Below, piece after piece: positions 8,939 to 18,920 of a stretch of DNA of 64,000 nt. The position numbers and the translations under genes were made by a program. The notes below the pieces were generated by a model. The model saw only the letters and a program-made list of their open reading frames with translations. It made no database searches and was not told the DNA's origin. How positions within the stretch are numbered: the stretch's first letter is position 1; each line of letters begins with the position of its first letter. The stretch is from Desulfobacteraceae bacterium (lineage in GTDB: Bacteria; Desulfobacterota; Desulfobacteria; Desulfobacterales; Desulfosalsimonadaceae): positions 62,001-126,000 of the forward strand of contig JABZFM010000033.1 of NCBI GenBank assembly GCA_014237465.1, read 5' to 3'.

Positions 8939-9108
8939 CCTGTGAGGAATCTGGTTTAATCCGTGGGAAATTCGGTTTAACCTTATTATAAAGGCGTCTG
9001 TTCATTTTTTAACACAATTTTTTATTTCCGGATGTCCGGTTGAAGCCTGGCAATAATCTTTTATATTGATTTGAGTCGAAGATTTGTTACAAGAGGCTTA
9101 CTCAATTT

Positions 9109-9213
9109 TGATGCCTCCATAAAAAGTCGAATTCAGGGAGGCTTGTTTTTATACCTATTGAATTTATTGATGACAAAAGTCAATAAATAGCCATTTTTGA
9201 CTTTTTACGAATC
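9109..9213. repeat. Dispersed repeat, copy 2 of the pair with 645-733
   Basis: TGATGCCTCCATAAAAAGTC at the left and TTTTTGACTTTTTACGA at the right form an arm pair. The centre holds ATTGAATTTATTGATG...CAATAAATAGCCATTT as in 645-733. It sits in the 316-base gap between the glutamate synthase cluster and carA, where no gene is visible. Confidence 0.6.
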
Positions 9214-9254
9214 TGGCAAAACTAAATAATAAAATAATTCCAAGAATATATACA

Positions 9255-10394
9255 ATGAAAGCATTATTGGCCCTTGAGGATGGAAGAACATTTGAATGCC
9301 GGAGTTTTACCGGTTCGGGCGAAACCTTTGGGGAGGTCGTCTTTAACACCAGTATGTCCGGATATCAGGAAGTGCTGACGGATCCGTCATACCGGGGACA
9401 GATGGTGGTCATGACCTACCCCCTGATCGGGAATTACGGCGTGAATCCTGATGATGTAGAGTCCGACAGGATCCATGTGTCTGCATTCATTATGAAAGAA
9501 TATCAGGAGTTTCCCAGCAATTTCCGTTCAACACAAACACTTCAGGCGTATTTACGCTCCCAGAAGATACTGGGCATTGACTCCCTGGACACCCGGGCCC
9601 TGACCCGGCATATCCGGACTGCCGGTGCCATGCGAGCCGTAATATCCACTCAGGATCTGGATACTGAATCACTGGTGGCCCGGGCAAATCAGACCCCTAA
9701 GATGGAAGGCCGGGATCTTGCCAGTTCAGTAACAACAGACCAGCCGTATTTCTGGGAAAACAACCAGCGGCTGTTTGTTGATAAAGGTTCTCCATTGAAC
9801 AGCGCTATCTGGGAGCATCGGGACAGCCGGTTTGCCGTTGTCGCGTTTGATTTTGGGATTAAATATAATATTTTAAGGGGACTGGAAAGAGCAGGATGTG
9901 AAGTTCTGGTGGTGCCGGCGGCAACGTCTGCGGCAAGCGTCCGGGCACTGGCACCGGACGGGATTTTTTTATCCAACGGTCCCGGTGACCCGGAACCGGT
10001 TGATTATGCGGCTAAAACCATTAAGGATCTGCTGGGGTATAAACCAATGTTCGGCATCTGTCTGGGAATACAGCTTCTGGGCCGTGCCCTGGGCGGGAAA
10101 ACCTATAAATTGAAATTCGGCCACCATGGATCCAATCAGCCGGTGCAGAATCTGACGACCCGGCGTGTGGAGGTGACTTCCCAGAACCATGGCTTTGCTG
10201 TGGACCAGGAATCCCTGGATCCGGATCGGGTGGAAGTGACACATATAAATCTAAATGACAATACGGTCGAGGGGTTTCGGCATAAAGAATATCCCATGTT
10301 TGCCGTTCAGTATCATCCGGAAGCAGCTCCAGGACCGAATGACGCGAATTATCTGTTTTGCAATTTTGTGGAGCTGATGAAAGAGAATAAGTAG
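9255..10394 (+). CDS. carA: Carbamoyl-phosphate synthase small subunit
   Basis: 379 aa, the normal length for CarA. The N-terminal domain begins MKALLALEDGRTFECRSFTG and contains the conserved MSGYQEVLTDPSY and TYPLIGNYGVN. The C-terminal half is a class-I glutamine amidotransferase with the nucleophile Cys269 in GICLGIQLLG, the oxyanion region SNGPGDP, and the His-Glu pair in QYHPEAAPGP. It supplies ammonia to CarB for carbamoyl phosphate, used in pyrimidine and arginine synthesis. carB starts 6 bases after its stop, so the two form an operon. Confidence 0.97.
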   Translation: MKALLALEDGRTFECRSFTGSGETFGEVVFNTSMSGYQEVLTDPSYRGQMVVMTYPLIGNYGVNPDDVESDRIHVSAFIMKEYQEFPSNFRSTQTLQAYLRSQKILGIDSLDTRALTRHIRTAGAMRAVISTQDLDTESLVARANQTPKMEGRDLASSVTTDQPYFWENNQRLFVDKGSPLNSAIWEHRDSRFAVVAFDFGIKYNILRGLERAGCEVLVVPAATSAASVRALAPDGIFLSNGPGDPEPVDYAAKTIKDLLGYKPMFGICLGIQLLGRALGGKTYKLKFGHHGSNQPVQNLTTRRVEVTSQNHGFAVDQESLDPDRVEVTHINLNDNTVEGFRHKEYPMFAVQYHPEAAPGPNDANYLFCNFVELMKENK

Positions 10395-10400
10395 ATTCCA

Positions 10401-13400
10401 ATGCCAAAACGAACAGACATAAAGAAAATCCTCATTATCGGCGCCGGGCCGATTATTATCAGCCAGGCATGTGAATTTGACTATTCGGGGACCCAGGCCT
10501 GCAAGGCACTGAGGGAAGAGGGGTATGAGGTCGTCCTGGTCAACAGCAATCCGGCGACGATCATGACCGATCCGGAGATGGCGGACCGGACCTATATTGA
10601 ACCCGTAACCCCAAAAACAGTTGAAATGATTATTGAAAAGGAGCGTCCGGATGCATTGCTGCCCACCCTGGGCGGTCAGACCGGCTTGAATACCGCCGTA
10701 GCGGTGGCGGAAAAAGGCGTGCTGGAGAAATACGGCGTTGAAATGATCGGGGCGAATCTGGCGTCCATCCAGAAAGCCGAAGACCGGGACCTGTTCCGTC
10801 AGGCCATGAATAAAATTGGTCTTCGAATCCCTAAAAGCGGGATTGCCCATGACATGGACGCTGCCCGGAAGATTGCCGAGGAAATCGGTTTTCCGATCAT
10901 TGTGCGACCGAGTTTTACCCTGGGCGGGACCGGAGGCGGCGTTGCCTATAACCCGGAAGAACTGGAAGTGCTGGCAGGATCGGGACTTGATGCCAGCATG
11001 AACACCCAGGTGATGCTGGAAGAGTCCGTTCTCGGCTGGAAAGAATATGAACTCGAAGTCATGCGGGACAAAAACGATAATGTGGTGATTGTCTGTTCCA
11101 TTGAAAATATGGACCCCATGGGCATTCATACCGGCGATAGTATTACGGTGGCGCCGATCCAGACCCTGACCGACCGGGAATACCAGGTAATGCGGGATGC
11201 CGCTATTGCCATTTTAAGGGAAATCGGGGTGGATACCGGCGGCTCCAATGTTCAGTTTGCGATTAACCCTGAAAACGGCGAAATGATCATTGTGGAGATG
11301 AATCCCCGGGTTTCAAGGAGTTCCGCGCTGGCATCCAAGGCAACCGGGTTTCCCATTGCCAAGATCGCAGCAAAACTGGCTGTCGGATATACCTTAGATG
11401 AACTCCCCAATGACATTACCGGTGAAACCGTGGCCTCTTTTGAACCGGCGCTGGATTACTGTGTGGTTAAAATACCACGCTGGACCTTTGAGAAATTTCC
11501 GGAAGCCGAAGATGTCCTGACAACCTCCATGCGGTCGGTGGGTGAAACCATGGCCATCGGACGGACATTTAAGGAAGCCATGCAGAAAGGGCTGCGCTCT
11601 TTAGAGATCGGCCGTTTCGGGTTGGGTGCAGACGGCAAAGACTGCGGAGAAAACAGTGATGAACCGCCGTCAGCCGATGAGGTTGAAAAATTTCTTTCCC
11701 GGCCGAATTCCAACCGGATTTTTTACATCCGCGAAGCCCTGCTATCGGGTATGTCCATAGACACCATTTACGAATTGACCGCGATTGATCCCTGGTTTTT
11801 GACTCAGCTGCAGCAGATTGTGGATATGGAACAGCTGATTGTAAAAAATGGCGAAAAAATTTCTGCCAACCAATTGAAAAAAGCCAAGGAATACGGATTT
11901 TCCGATGTTCAGCTGGGGGTTTTGACCGGCATGGGGGAATCCGAAATCCGACGTTTCAGAAAGGATAATAATATTCGGCCGGTATATAAGCTGGTGGACA
12001 CCTGCGCGGCCGAATTTGAAGCAGCCACGCCTTATTATTATTCCACTTATGAAATTGAAAATGAAGCCCGGCTGTCGAACTGCAAAAAGGTTATGATCCT
12101 GGGCGGCGGTCCTAACCGGATCGGCCAGGGGATCGAGTTCGACTACTGCTGTGTTCACGCTTCATATGCATTAAAGGAACTCGGGATTGAAAGCATCATG
12201 GTCAACAGCAATCCCGAGACAGTCAGCACGGACTATGATACATCGGATAAACTCTATTTTGAACCCCTGACCCATGAAGATGTGATGCATATCGTGGAAA
12301 CGGAAAAACCGGATGGCGTGATTGTTCAGTTCGGCGGACAGACCCCGCTGAACCTGTCCCTGCCGCTTCTGGAATCCGGCGCGCCCATCATCGGAACACA
12401 CCCGAACAGCATTGCCCGCGCAGAAGATCGAAAACAGTTTCAGGTCATGTTAAACAAGCTGGGGTTGGTTCAGCCGCCCAACGGAACTGCCCGGACGATT
12501 CCCGAAGCCGTCGCAGTGGTCGATGAAATCGGTTTTCCGGTTATTGTGAGGCCTTCCTATGTACTGGGCGGCCGGGCCATGAAGATCGTATATGACCGCA
12601 AATCCCTGGAAAATTTCACCAACCTGGCGCTGATGGCGTCTCCCGGGCATCCGGTGCTGATTGACAAGTTTTTGGAAGATGCCATTGAAGTGGATGTGGA
12701 CGCGGTCTCTGACGGTCAGGATACGATTATCGGCGGAATCATGGAGCATATCGAGGCTGCCGGGGTTCATTCCGGGGATTCCGCCTGTGTGTTGCCCCCA
12801 TACAGCCTGACAGCGGCTGAAATTAAAGAGATTGCTGGGGCCACAAAAGCCATGGCAAAAGAGTTGAATGTTATCGGGTTGATGAATGTTCAGTATGCCA
12901 TTAAAGACGGCCGGCTGTATGTGCTGGAAGTCAACCCGAGGGCGTCACGGACCGTGCCGTTTGTGAGCAAGGCGACCGGGGTGCCGCTGGCAAAGATTGC
13001 GACCAAAATAATGGTGGGCAAGACGCTTGCCGAACTTGGTTTTACAAAAGAAGTGATCCCTTCTCACATTTCCGTCAAGGAAGCGGTCCTCCCCTTTGAC
13101 CGGTTCCCCAATGTGGATATCCTTTTGGGGCCTGAAATGAAATCAACCGGTGAAGTGATGGGCGTGGACATGGATTTCGGCCGGGCGTACGCCAAGTCTC
13201 AAATCGGCGCCGGACAGAATCTGCCGACCACAGGGGCGGTTTTTATTAGTGTACAGGAAAAAGACAAGGCCGCTGCCCTGGAAGTGGCTGACCAGTTTAA
13301 AAAAATCGGTTTTAAGATCATCGCCACCCGGGGGACATCGGAATACTTCCATGCCAACGGCATAGAAAATCAGAGGATTAACAAGGTTTCCGCCGGCCGG

Positions 13401-13622
13401 CCCCACGTGGTGGATGCGATTATGAATCGTGAAATACAGTTCGTGATTAATTCCGGAACCGGAGACAAAACCCGGCGGGACGGTTATCTGATCCGCCGCG
13501 CGGCATTAAAATACAATATTCCCTACGCAACGACCATTGCGGGCGCAAGGGCTATGTGCACGGGAATCGCTGCGTTAAAGAAAAAAGCGCTTTCGGTTAA
13601 ACCGATCCAGTTATATCATTAA
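10401..13622 (+). CDS. carB: Carbamoyl-phosphate synthase large subunit
   Basis: 1073 aa, full length. It shows two tandem ATP-grasp halves, each preceded by a biotin-carboxylase-like N-domain: [19 protein letters not shown] near residue 11 and [19 protein letters not shown] near residue 565. Metal and phosphate ligands appear in [20 protein letters not shown] and [20 protein letters not shown]. The last about 140 residues are the MGS-like allosteric domain ([24 protein letters not shown]). It makes carbamoyl phosphate from bicarbonate, ammonia and two ATP together with CarA. Nothing looks broken. Confidence 0.97.
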   Translation: MPKRTDIKKILIIGAGPIIISQACEFDYSGTQACKALREEGYEVVLVNSNPATIMTDPEMADRTYIEPVTPKTVEMIIEKERPDALLPTLGGQTGLNTAVAVAEKGVLEKYGVEMIGANLASIQKAEDRDLFRQAMNKIGLRIPKSGIAHDMDAARKIAEEIGFPIIVRPSFTLGGTGGGVAYNPEELEVLAGSGLDASMNTQVMLEESVLGWKEYELEVMRDKNDNVVIVCSIENMDPMGIHTGDSITVAPIQTLTDREYQVMRDAAIAILREIGVDTGGSNVQFAINPENGEMIIVEMNPRVSRSSALASKATGFPIAKIAAKLAVGYTLDELPNDITGETVASFEPALDYCVVKIPRWTFEKFPEAEDVLTTSMRSVGETMAIGRTFKEAMQKGLRSLEIGRFGLGADGKDCGENSDEPPSADEVEKFLSRPNSNRIFYIREALLSGMSIDTIYELTAIDPWFLTQLQQIVDMEQLIVKNGEKISANQLKKAKEYGFSDVQLGVLTGMGESEIRRFRKDNNIRPVYKLVDTCAAEFEAATPYYYSTYEIENEARLSNCKKVMILGGGPNRIGQGIEFDYCCVHASYALKELGIESIMVNSNPETVSTDYDTSDKLYFEPLTHEDVMHIVETEKPDGVIVQFGGQTPLNLSLPLLESGAPIIGTHPNSIARAEDRKQFQVMLNKLGLVQPPNGTARTIPEAVAVVDEIGFPVIVRPSYVLGGRAMKIVYDRKSLENFTNLALMASPGHPVLIDKFLEDAIEVDVDAVSDGQDTIIGGIMEHIEAAGVHSGDSACVLPPYSLTAAEIKEIAGATKAMAKELNVIGLMNVQYAIKDGRLYVLEVNPRASRTVPFVSKATGVPLAKIATKIMVGKTLAELGFTKEVIPSHISVKEAVLPFDRFPNVDILLGPEMKSTGEVMGVDMDFGRAYAKSQIGAGQNLPTTGAVFISVQEKDKAAALEVADQFKKIGFKIIATRGTSEYFHANGIENQRINKVSAGRPHVVDAIMNREIQFVINSGTGDKTRRDGYLIRRAALKYNIPYATTIAGARAMCTGIAALKKKALSVKPIQLYH

Positions 13623-13635
13623 GATCACTGAATAT

Positions 13636-13797
13636 TGATGGCTTCGTAAAAAGTCCAACTTCTGCGTTGCGCTGCATCCTTCGTTTCTTCATGGTACGAT
13701 AAGTACGAATCATCACTCAGGATTTGCGCGCCTTGCCAATTTTTATAAGAATGGTGGAGCTTTTTTCTTTGCCATCGAAATTCGACGTTTTACGAGA
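13636..13797. repeat. Long palindrome replacing the 5' end of purF
   Basis: GTAAAAAGTC-type member of the boxed family. The left arm is TGATGGCTTCGTAAAAAGTC and the right arm AAATTCGACGTTTTACGAGA. The boxes are CTGCGTTGC and CGCCTTGCC, and the inner hairpin is GTACGATAAGTAC. It is nearly identical to 37326-37490. Its right boundary abuts purF coding sequence at about 13797. Confidence 0.88.
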
Positions 13798-15152
13798 CGG
13801 AAGCCGCCCGGCTGACCTATTTCGGACTTTATGCACTTCAGCATCGGGGGCAGGAAAGCGCCGGGATTGCTGTTGTCCGGGATGAGCGTATTAAGTATCA
13901 TAAAGGCATGGGGCTTGTTTCAGACGTATTTAACGATGCCCGGCTGGATTTTCTAAAAGGCGAATGCAGTTCTATCGGGCATGTGCGTTATTCCACGACC
14001 GGAGATTCGAATCTCATTAATGCCCAGCCGTTTGTGATTACGTACAGCGGGAAATCGTACGGGGTGGCCCATAACGGGAACCTGGTGAACGCCCATATCC
14101 TGAAAAAAGAACTGGAAGAAGAAGGATCTATTTTCCAGACCACCACGGACAGTGAAATTTTTCTTCATTTGTTCGTCAAAAACCTGAAAAACGGGTTTGA
14201 AGAGGCCCTGATCAATGCCGTGACTCGCCTGAAAGGGGCGTATTCATTTATTCTGCTGACCAGCCGGGGCGAGATTGTCGGAATAAAGGATCCTAATGGA
14301 TTTCGGCCTCTTTGTCTGGGGCGCTGTTTACTCAATGACCGGTATGTGCTGGCATCTGAATCATGCGCGTTGGATTTGGTCCAGGCGGAGTTTGTCCGGG
14401 AGCTGGAACCCGGTGAGATCGTGATTATCAGCGACGACGGGGTGAAAAGCATTCACCCCCACAAACAGGTACAGCAATCCTGCTGCATTTTTGAACTCAT
14501 TTATTTTGCGCGGCCGGACTCGACGATTTTTGGAGAAAATGTCTACCTGACCCGCAAGGCCCACGGTCGCCAACTGGCCAAAGAAGCCCCGGTGGATGCC
14601 GACCTGGTCATGCCGTTTCCGGATTCCGGGAATTACGCGGCCATCGGTTATGCCGAGGAGTCGGGTATTCCTTTTGATCTGGGGATGATACGAAATCATT
14701 ACGTGGGCCGAACCTTTATTCAGCCGACCCAGAGCATGAGAGATTTCAGCGTGCGCATGAAACTGAATCCGGTCAAGGAATTGCTCAAGGGCAAGGATAT
14801 TATCATTATTGAAGATTCCATCATCCGGGGAACAACGGCAAAAAACCGGGTGAACGCATTGCGTGACCTGGGGGTCAAGCATGTTCATATGCGGATCAGC
14901 TGTCCGCCCCACCGGTTTCCATGCCATTACGGCATTGATTTTTCCACCAAGGGCGAACTCATTGCCGCCAGTAAATCCGTGGAAGAATTAAGAGAGTTTC
15001 TCGGACTGGACTCCCTGTATTACCTGAGTCTGGAGGGCATGCTCGATTCAACCGGTGTTGAATTTTCTGAAAATAATTTTTGTAAAGCTTGCTTTGATGG
15101 TTGTTATCCTGTAGAATTTGATGATAATATGTCTAAGACATGTTTAGAATAG
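13798..15152 (+). pseudogene. purF: Amidophosphoribosyltransferase lacking its N-terminal catalytic Cys
   Basis: The frame encodes EAARLTYFGLYALQHRGQES, then HVRYSTTGDSN, VAHNGNLVNA, the Gln-PRTase body and the PRPP loop IIIEDSIIRGTTAKNR, ending in CFDGCYPVEF. Normal PurF begins with a short CGIFG-type segment about a dozen residues before EAARL, and its first Cys is the glutaminase nucleophile. Here that segment is absent: the preceding bases belong to the palindrome at 13636-13797. The frame has a stop at 13746 and no ATG, GTG or TTG before the ATG at 13908 (which would leave 414 aa). Either the gene is inactivated, keeps only ammonia-dependent activity from 13908, or the join is an assembly error at a repeat. 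A second purF may exist elsewhere. Confidence 0.8.
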
Positions 15153-15195
15153 TGTTTTTGACGTCTGCTTACTATTCCTGAGTATGGGGGCATAA

Positions 15196-15729
15196 ATGAT
15201 TGAGTCAAAATATCTAAAGGATAATGTCCAAAATATTCAAAGGCTTATGGGGATTCCGGGGCTGAAGGAATTTGAGACCCGGAACTTGGCAAAGCTGCTG
15301 CGGCTCAGTAAAATACGGGAATATGAAGATGGAGAATTGATCATCAAGGAAGGGGATGATGATCCATGGTTGTATTTTCTGTTGTCCGGCCGGTTAATTA
15401 TCCAGAAAAACGGCATTGAGATCGGCCGAATCGATCAGGTCGGCGAGATCTTCGGGGAAATGAGAGTTATTGACAGCCTTACCCGCTCTGCCTCGGTTTT
15501 TGCGGATGGAAAAACCCTGTGTCTGGGTGTGGATACGTCGGCAAAAGGCCGTCTCAGTATGGTAAGCACTGAAGAAAGAGACGAACGTCTTGATTTTCTT
15601 CTGTTATTATACAGAATTTTTTCGGAATACATGTCGATCCGCCTTCGTGCCGTCAATGATGAACTGATCAAGTCAAAAGTCGAAGCCCAAGTGTTAATGG
15701 AGGCCAAACGCGAGTCGTCTGAAGTGTAA
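15196..15729 (+). CDS. Cyclic-nucleotide-binding-domain protein
   Basis: 177 aa. Residues about 30-125 form a cNMP-binding beta-roll (REYEDGELIIKEGDDDPWLYFLLSGRLIIQKNG, then IGRIDQVGEIFGEMRVIDSLTRSASVFA, the phosphate-binding cassette region). There is no DNA-binding domain after it, only a helical tail, so it is not a CRP-type regulator; it may be a stand-alone sensor or scaffold. It follows purF by 43 bases and precedes a radical SAM gene by 36, so it may be part of the same transcript. Function unknown. Confidence 0.75.
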   Translation: MIESKYLKDNVQNIQRLMGIPGLKEFETRNLAKLLRLSKIREYEDGELIIKEGDDDPWLYFLLSGRLIIQKNGIEIGRIDQVGEIFGEMRVIDSLTRSASVFADGKTLCLGVDTSAKGRLSMVSTEERDERLDFLLLLYRIFSEYMSIRLRAVNDELIKSKVEAQVLMEAKRESSEV

Positions 15730-15765
15730 TTGCACGGTTTATCAGTTTGTTAGGCGACATCTTCT

Positions 15766-16782
15766 ATGAGTAAAACAGTTGCGTTTTCAAAACATTCCGT
15801 TAATGTCTTTTTTCATATCCTGACCCAATGCAATCTTAAGTGTTGCCATTGTTATATCAACCGCGACCAGCACGGCAATAATACCCTTTCTGTAGAAACC
15901 ATCTGTGCATGGCTGAATCTTTTTGTAAATAAAACCCAAAATGCCAACCTGATTTTTCTCGGCGGAGAACCCACCCTGCATCCCGGCCTTGACAAGGGTG
16001 TGAAAGCCGCACGTGAAATGGGTTATTCGTCCATCACCATTGATACCAACGGATACCTGTTCCATGATATTTTAAATAAAATTGCGCCGGCTGATATTGA
16101 TTTTTTAAGCTTCAGTCTGGATGGGGCAACTCCAAAAACAAATGACCGGATCCGGGGAAACGGGTGTTATGAGCAGTGTGTTTCCGGCATTCAAAATGCG
16201 GTAACGAGCGGGTTTAAAACCAGCCTGATTTTTACGGTGAGCAATGAAAACATCCATGAACTCCACATGATGCCCGCCCTGTTAAGCCGTCTGGGGGTGG
16301 ACCGGTTTTTTATCCAGGTGATCGGTATCCGGGGGAAGTCGCGGGGAAAGCCGGCTGGCACGGATAATGACCGGCTCCAGGTGGATCGCGGGACCTGGAT
16401 GTCTTTGATCCCGTCGGTGGCGGATCAGGCGGCAGACCTCGGTATCACGGTGACCTATCCCAAAGTGTTTTTAAATGACGCAGATATCTTTGAATGTGCC
16501 GGCCGGGTGGCGGAAAATTATTTTATTTTTCCCAACGGCCGGGTTTATCGCTGCCCCTTGTGCGAAGATTATCCCCTGCACAGCTTTGAAATCAAGGATA
16601 ACACGTTAATTCCAAGAGAAAAAATCAATGAACAGGATTTGTTTGCCCTCAATATTGCCGAAGGGTGCGTCATGAACAAACTGGTCCAATCCGGAAACCT
16701 GAGTTATCGTGAAGACGGTACACCGGATTATAAAATTGCCTGTTGTTTGTTAAAAGAAGAAGTCCCGGCTCGCAATTCCTAA
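15766..16782 (+). CDS. Radical SAM protein
   Basis: 338 aa. The 4Fe-4S/SAM motif CNLKCCHC (Cys-x3-Cys-x2-Cys) lies near residue 23, followed by FLGGEPTLHPG and the strand motif ITIDTNGY, typical of the radical SAM barrel. A later Cys-containing NGRVYRCPLCEDYP and MNKL...KIACC region may bind an additional cluster, as in SPASM-like C-termini, but the spacing is not canonical. The enzyme would generate a 5'-deoxyadenosyl radical; the substrate is unknown. Its neighbours give no strong hint. Close to heme/MoaA/PqqE-like oxidoreductases in style only. Confidence 0.8.
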   Translation: MSKTVAFSKHSVNVFFHILTQCNLKCCHCYINRDQHGNNTLSVETICAWLNLFVNKTQNANLIFLGGEPTLHPGLDKGVKAAREMGYSSITIDTNGYLFHDILNKIAPADIDFLSFSLDGATPKTNDRIRGNGCYEQCVSGIQNAVTSGFKTSLIFTVSNENIHELHMMPALLSRLGVDRFFIQVIGIRGKSRGKPAGTDNDRLQVDRGTWMSLIPSVADQAADLGITVTYPKVFLNDADIFECAGRVAENYFIFPNGRVYRCPLCEDYPLHSFEIKDNTLIPREKINEQDLFALNIAEGCVMNKLVQSGNLSYREDGTPDYKIACCLLKEEVPARNS

Positions 16783-16951
16783 CGGTTTCTTTTCCTGAAT
16801 TTTTTTACCCGCATTGCATCCGGTTGAAAATGGTCTTATTGTTTTAATAATATCTGGATCCACTTCGCATAAGTTGTCGTCTTAACTTTTTGATGTTGAT
16901 TAATATATTGAAATAAACCTTCGAATTTACGTCCAAACCGGGAGGTGGGCC

Positions 16952-17734
16952 ATGTTAAAAGGAAAATCAGCGATTGTCACCGGCAGTACCAGTGGTATCG
17001 GAGAGGGAATCGCCACCGCATTTGCCGCCGCCGGATGCAATGTCATGCTCAACGGTTTCGGAGACGCGCAGAAAATTGAAAAATTGTGGGCCGGTCTTGA
17101 AAAAGGCAATGGCGTCAAGGTGTTATATTCTCCGGCAGATATGACCCGTCCGGATCAGATTGCGGATATGGTGAAAAGCGCGGAAGAGATATTCGGCGGC
17201 GTGGATATTCTGGTGAACAATGCCGGCATTCAGCATGTGGCGCCCATCGATGAGTTCCCGCCGGAAAAGTGGGACGCGATTATTGCCATTAACCTGTCGT
17301 CTGCGTTTCATGCCATCCGGTCCGCGCTGCCGGGGATGAAGAAAAGAAAATGGGGACGGATAATCAATATTGCATCTGCCCATGGTCTGGTAGCCTCTCC
17401 GTTCAAGTCCGCTTATGTGGCCGCCAAGCACGGGATCATCGGTATGACCAAAACAGTGGCCCTGGAAGTGGCTGAACAGGGGGTTACCTGTAATGCCATC
17501 TGTCCCGGATATGTCAAAACGCCACTGGTGGAAGGCCAGATTTCCGATCAGGCTAAGGCGCGGAATATGACGCCGGCAGAGGTTGTGAAAAATGTCATCT
17601 TGGCGGCCCAGCCGACCAAACAATTTGTCACGGTGGATCAGATAAACGCGCTCACATTATTTCTGGCAGATAACAATGGCGCCTCGATTAATGGTACTTC
17701 AATATCCATAGACGGCGGATGGACGGCTCAATAA
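16952..17734 (+). CDS. 3-Hydroxybutyrate dehydrogenase (SDR family)
   Basis: 260 aa, the usual length. NAD-binding TGSTSGIGEGIA near residue 10, NNAGIQHVAPIDEFP near 90, catalytic Ser-Tyr-Lys in NIASAHGLVASPFKSAYVAAKHG, and the C-terminal GTSISIDGGWTAQ. The combination NNAGIQHVAPI and SAHGLVASPFKSAYVAAKHG is characteristic of D-3-hydroxybutyrate dehydrogenases, which interconvert 3-hydroxybutyrate and acetoacetate and are linked to PHB turnover. A good ribosome site GGGAGGT precedes the ATG. It stands alone; a palindromic repeat begins at its stop codon. Confidence 0.85.
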   Translation: MLKGKSAIVTGSTSGIGEGIATAFAAAGCNVMLNGFGDAQKIEKLWAGLEKGNGVKVLYSPADMTRPDQIADMVKSAEEIFGGVDILVNNAGIQHVAPIDEFPPEKWDAIIAINLSSAFHAIRSALPGMKKRKWGRIINIASAHGLVASPFKSAYVAAKHGIIGMTKTVALEVAEQGVTCNAICPGYVKTPLVEGQISDQAKARNMTPAEVVKNVILAAQPTKQFVTVDQINALTLFLADNNGASINGTSISIDGGWTAQ

Positions 17735-17917
17735 TGGCTTCGCAAAAAGTCCAATGTCTATTTTAGGCTTTTGGGTTGCACTTCATTCTTCGTCGGCAGT
17801 TTTTGCTACTGGGGAGCAGGCGAACCACCCCTCATTCCTAATGAATTTGTGCGCTTTGCCAATTTTTATAAGACTGTTGAACTTTTTTCTTTGCCCTTGA
17901 AGTCTGATTTTTTTCGC
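17733..17917. repeat. Degenerate long palindrome of the boxed family
   Basis: The left arm ATGGCTTCGCAAAAAGTCC and the right end CTTTGCCCTTGAAGTCTGATTTTTTTCGCC enclose degenerate boxes (GGGTTGCACTTC, GTGCGCTTTGCC). It is more diverged and longer than the other copies. A 64-codon open frame crossing it is not credible as a gene. Confidence 0.65.
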
Positions 17918-18155
17918 CGTTGTTATAAAATTAAATTTATGTTAATAATTCAAGAATTTAAATAATGCGTTGCTTCTAAGTCTTGCTAAAAAAGACAAAA
18001 CGGAACCTGACTGCGAAATCGAATTGTAATTAAATGATCGGGGTCATAATGGCGTGTGCAAATAAACTCGCTCCCCTCATCGCTAACACCTGGGAATTAA
18101 TCCGATTTTTAAAATAACTGCAGCCAAGAAAAGCAAAAAAATGAAAGGTAAAAAA

Positions 18156-18650
18156 ATGGATAGAATACAGAAGTATATAGGTTTAACGGCAGTGTTTCTT
18201 TTGCTGTGTGGTTTGGTTTTTCCGGCAGATAAAGCAAGGGCTGATACACGAATATTTTTGTCAAAAGGGCAGTCGGTTTATGTGCCCATCTATTCCCATA
18301 TTTATAGCGGCAACCGGGAGCATCCTTTCTATCTGGCGGCAACACTGAGCATTCGAAATACGGATGCCGTCAATCCGGTTACGATAACTACTGCAAATTA
18401 TTATGATTCGGACGGTAATCTGCTGATGAACTATTTGGAAAAACCTATAAAACTCAAAGCTCTGGCATCCACCCGGTTTGTTGTCAAAGAATCCCACAAG
18501 GCCGGGGGTTCCGGCGCCAATTTTATTGTTAAATGGGAAGCCGATAAAAAGGTGATTCCGCCGCTAATTGAATCGGTTATGATCGGAACTCAATCCCAGC
18601 AGGGACTTTCCTTTACTTCCAGAGGGATAGTTGTTGAAGAAAATCAGTGA
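18156..18650 (+). CDS. DUF3124 domain secreted protein
   Basis: The ATG at 18156 is preferred because AAAGGT precedes it; an in-frame ATG at 18141 would add five residues. About 164 aa with a signal peptide (residues 1-29, LLLCGLVFPADKARA). The mature part starts with TRIFLSKGQSVYVPIYSHIY and contains AATLSIRNTD, VTITTANYYDSDG and the conserved SFTSRGIVV end, the DUF3124 signature. Function is unknown; predicted periplasmic. It lies alone on the plus strand, followed by a GNAT remnant. Confidence 0.75.
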   Translation: MDRIQKYIGLTAVFLLLCGLVFPADKARADTRIFLSKGQSVYVPIYSHIYSGNREHPFYLAATLSIRNTDAVNPVTITTANYYDSDGNLLMNYLEKPIKLKALASTRFVVKESHKAGGSGANFIVKWEADKKVIPPLIESVMIGTQSQQGLSFTSRGIVVEENQ

Positions 18651-18686
18651 TAACGGCGAGTTGACTTGCAATAAAGGAATCTCCTG

Positions 18687-18828
18687 ATGGCAATGATTCG
18701 CCAGTTTGAGGAGTCTGACTGGCCCGAGGTCTGGTGTGTTATTAAAACCGTTTTTCGGGCTGGAAGAAACCTATGCCTTTTCACCGGAAATCGCAGAGAG
18801 AGATGCCTATAAAATCTGGCTCGAATGA
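18687..18828 (+). pseudogene. GNAT acetyltransferase N-terminal remnant (frameshifted)
   Basis: An ATG with AAAGGA upstream encodes MAMIRQFEESDWPEVWCVIKTVFR. A +1 frame change then gives LEETYAFSPEIAERDAYKIWLE and a stop. Together these read like the start of the GNAT family whose members begin MIRxxxxSDWPxVWxIxxPVFRxGETYAFSP. The remaining two thirds of the domain are missing; a hairpin repeat follows at 18853. Confidence 0.7.
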
Positions 18829-18852
18829 TAGGGGGCACCCATTAAAGGACGA

Positions 18853-18906
18853 GTCTGCTCTTGACCCATTGCCATTTATTCACAAGAGTCAAGGGCAGAC
18901 CCCCAA
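18853..18906. repeat. Hairpin repeat flanking the Sec-rhodanese gene (copy 1)
   Basis: Arms GTCTGCTCTTGACCC and GAGTCAAGGGCAGAC form an imperfect hairpin followed by CCCCAA. A direct-orientation relative occurs at 19750-19801. Together they bracket the rhodanese gene. The form (GGGTC...GACCC) resembles REP-type hairpins associated with RAYT transposases. Confidence 0.7.
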
Positions 18907-18920
18907 TTCTTTTTCAATAC

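Noticed and set aside
10251-11129. 292-codon minus-strand open frame opposite carB
   Set aside because: It is an antisense shadow of the strongly conserved carA/carB coding sequence, rich in His, Phe and Arg as expected from reversed codons.
17771-17965. 64-codon plus-strand open frame
   Set aside because: It lies inside a degenerate palindrome and has no homology-like features.
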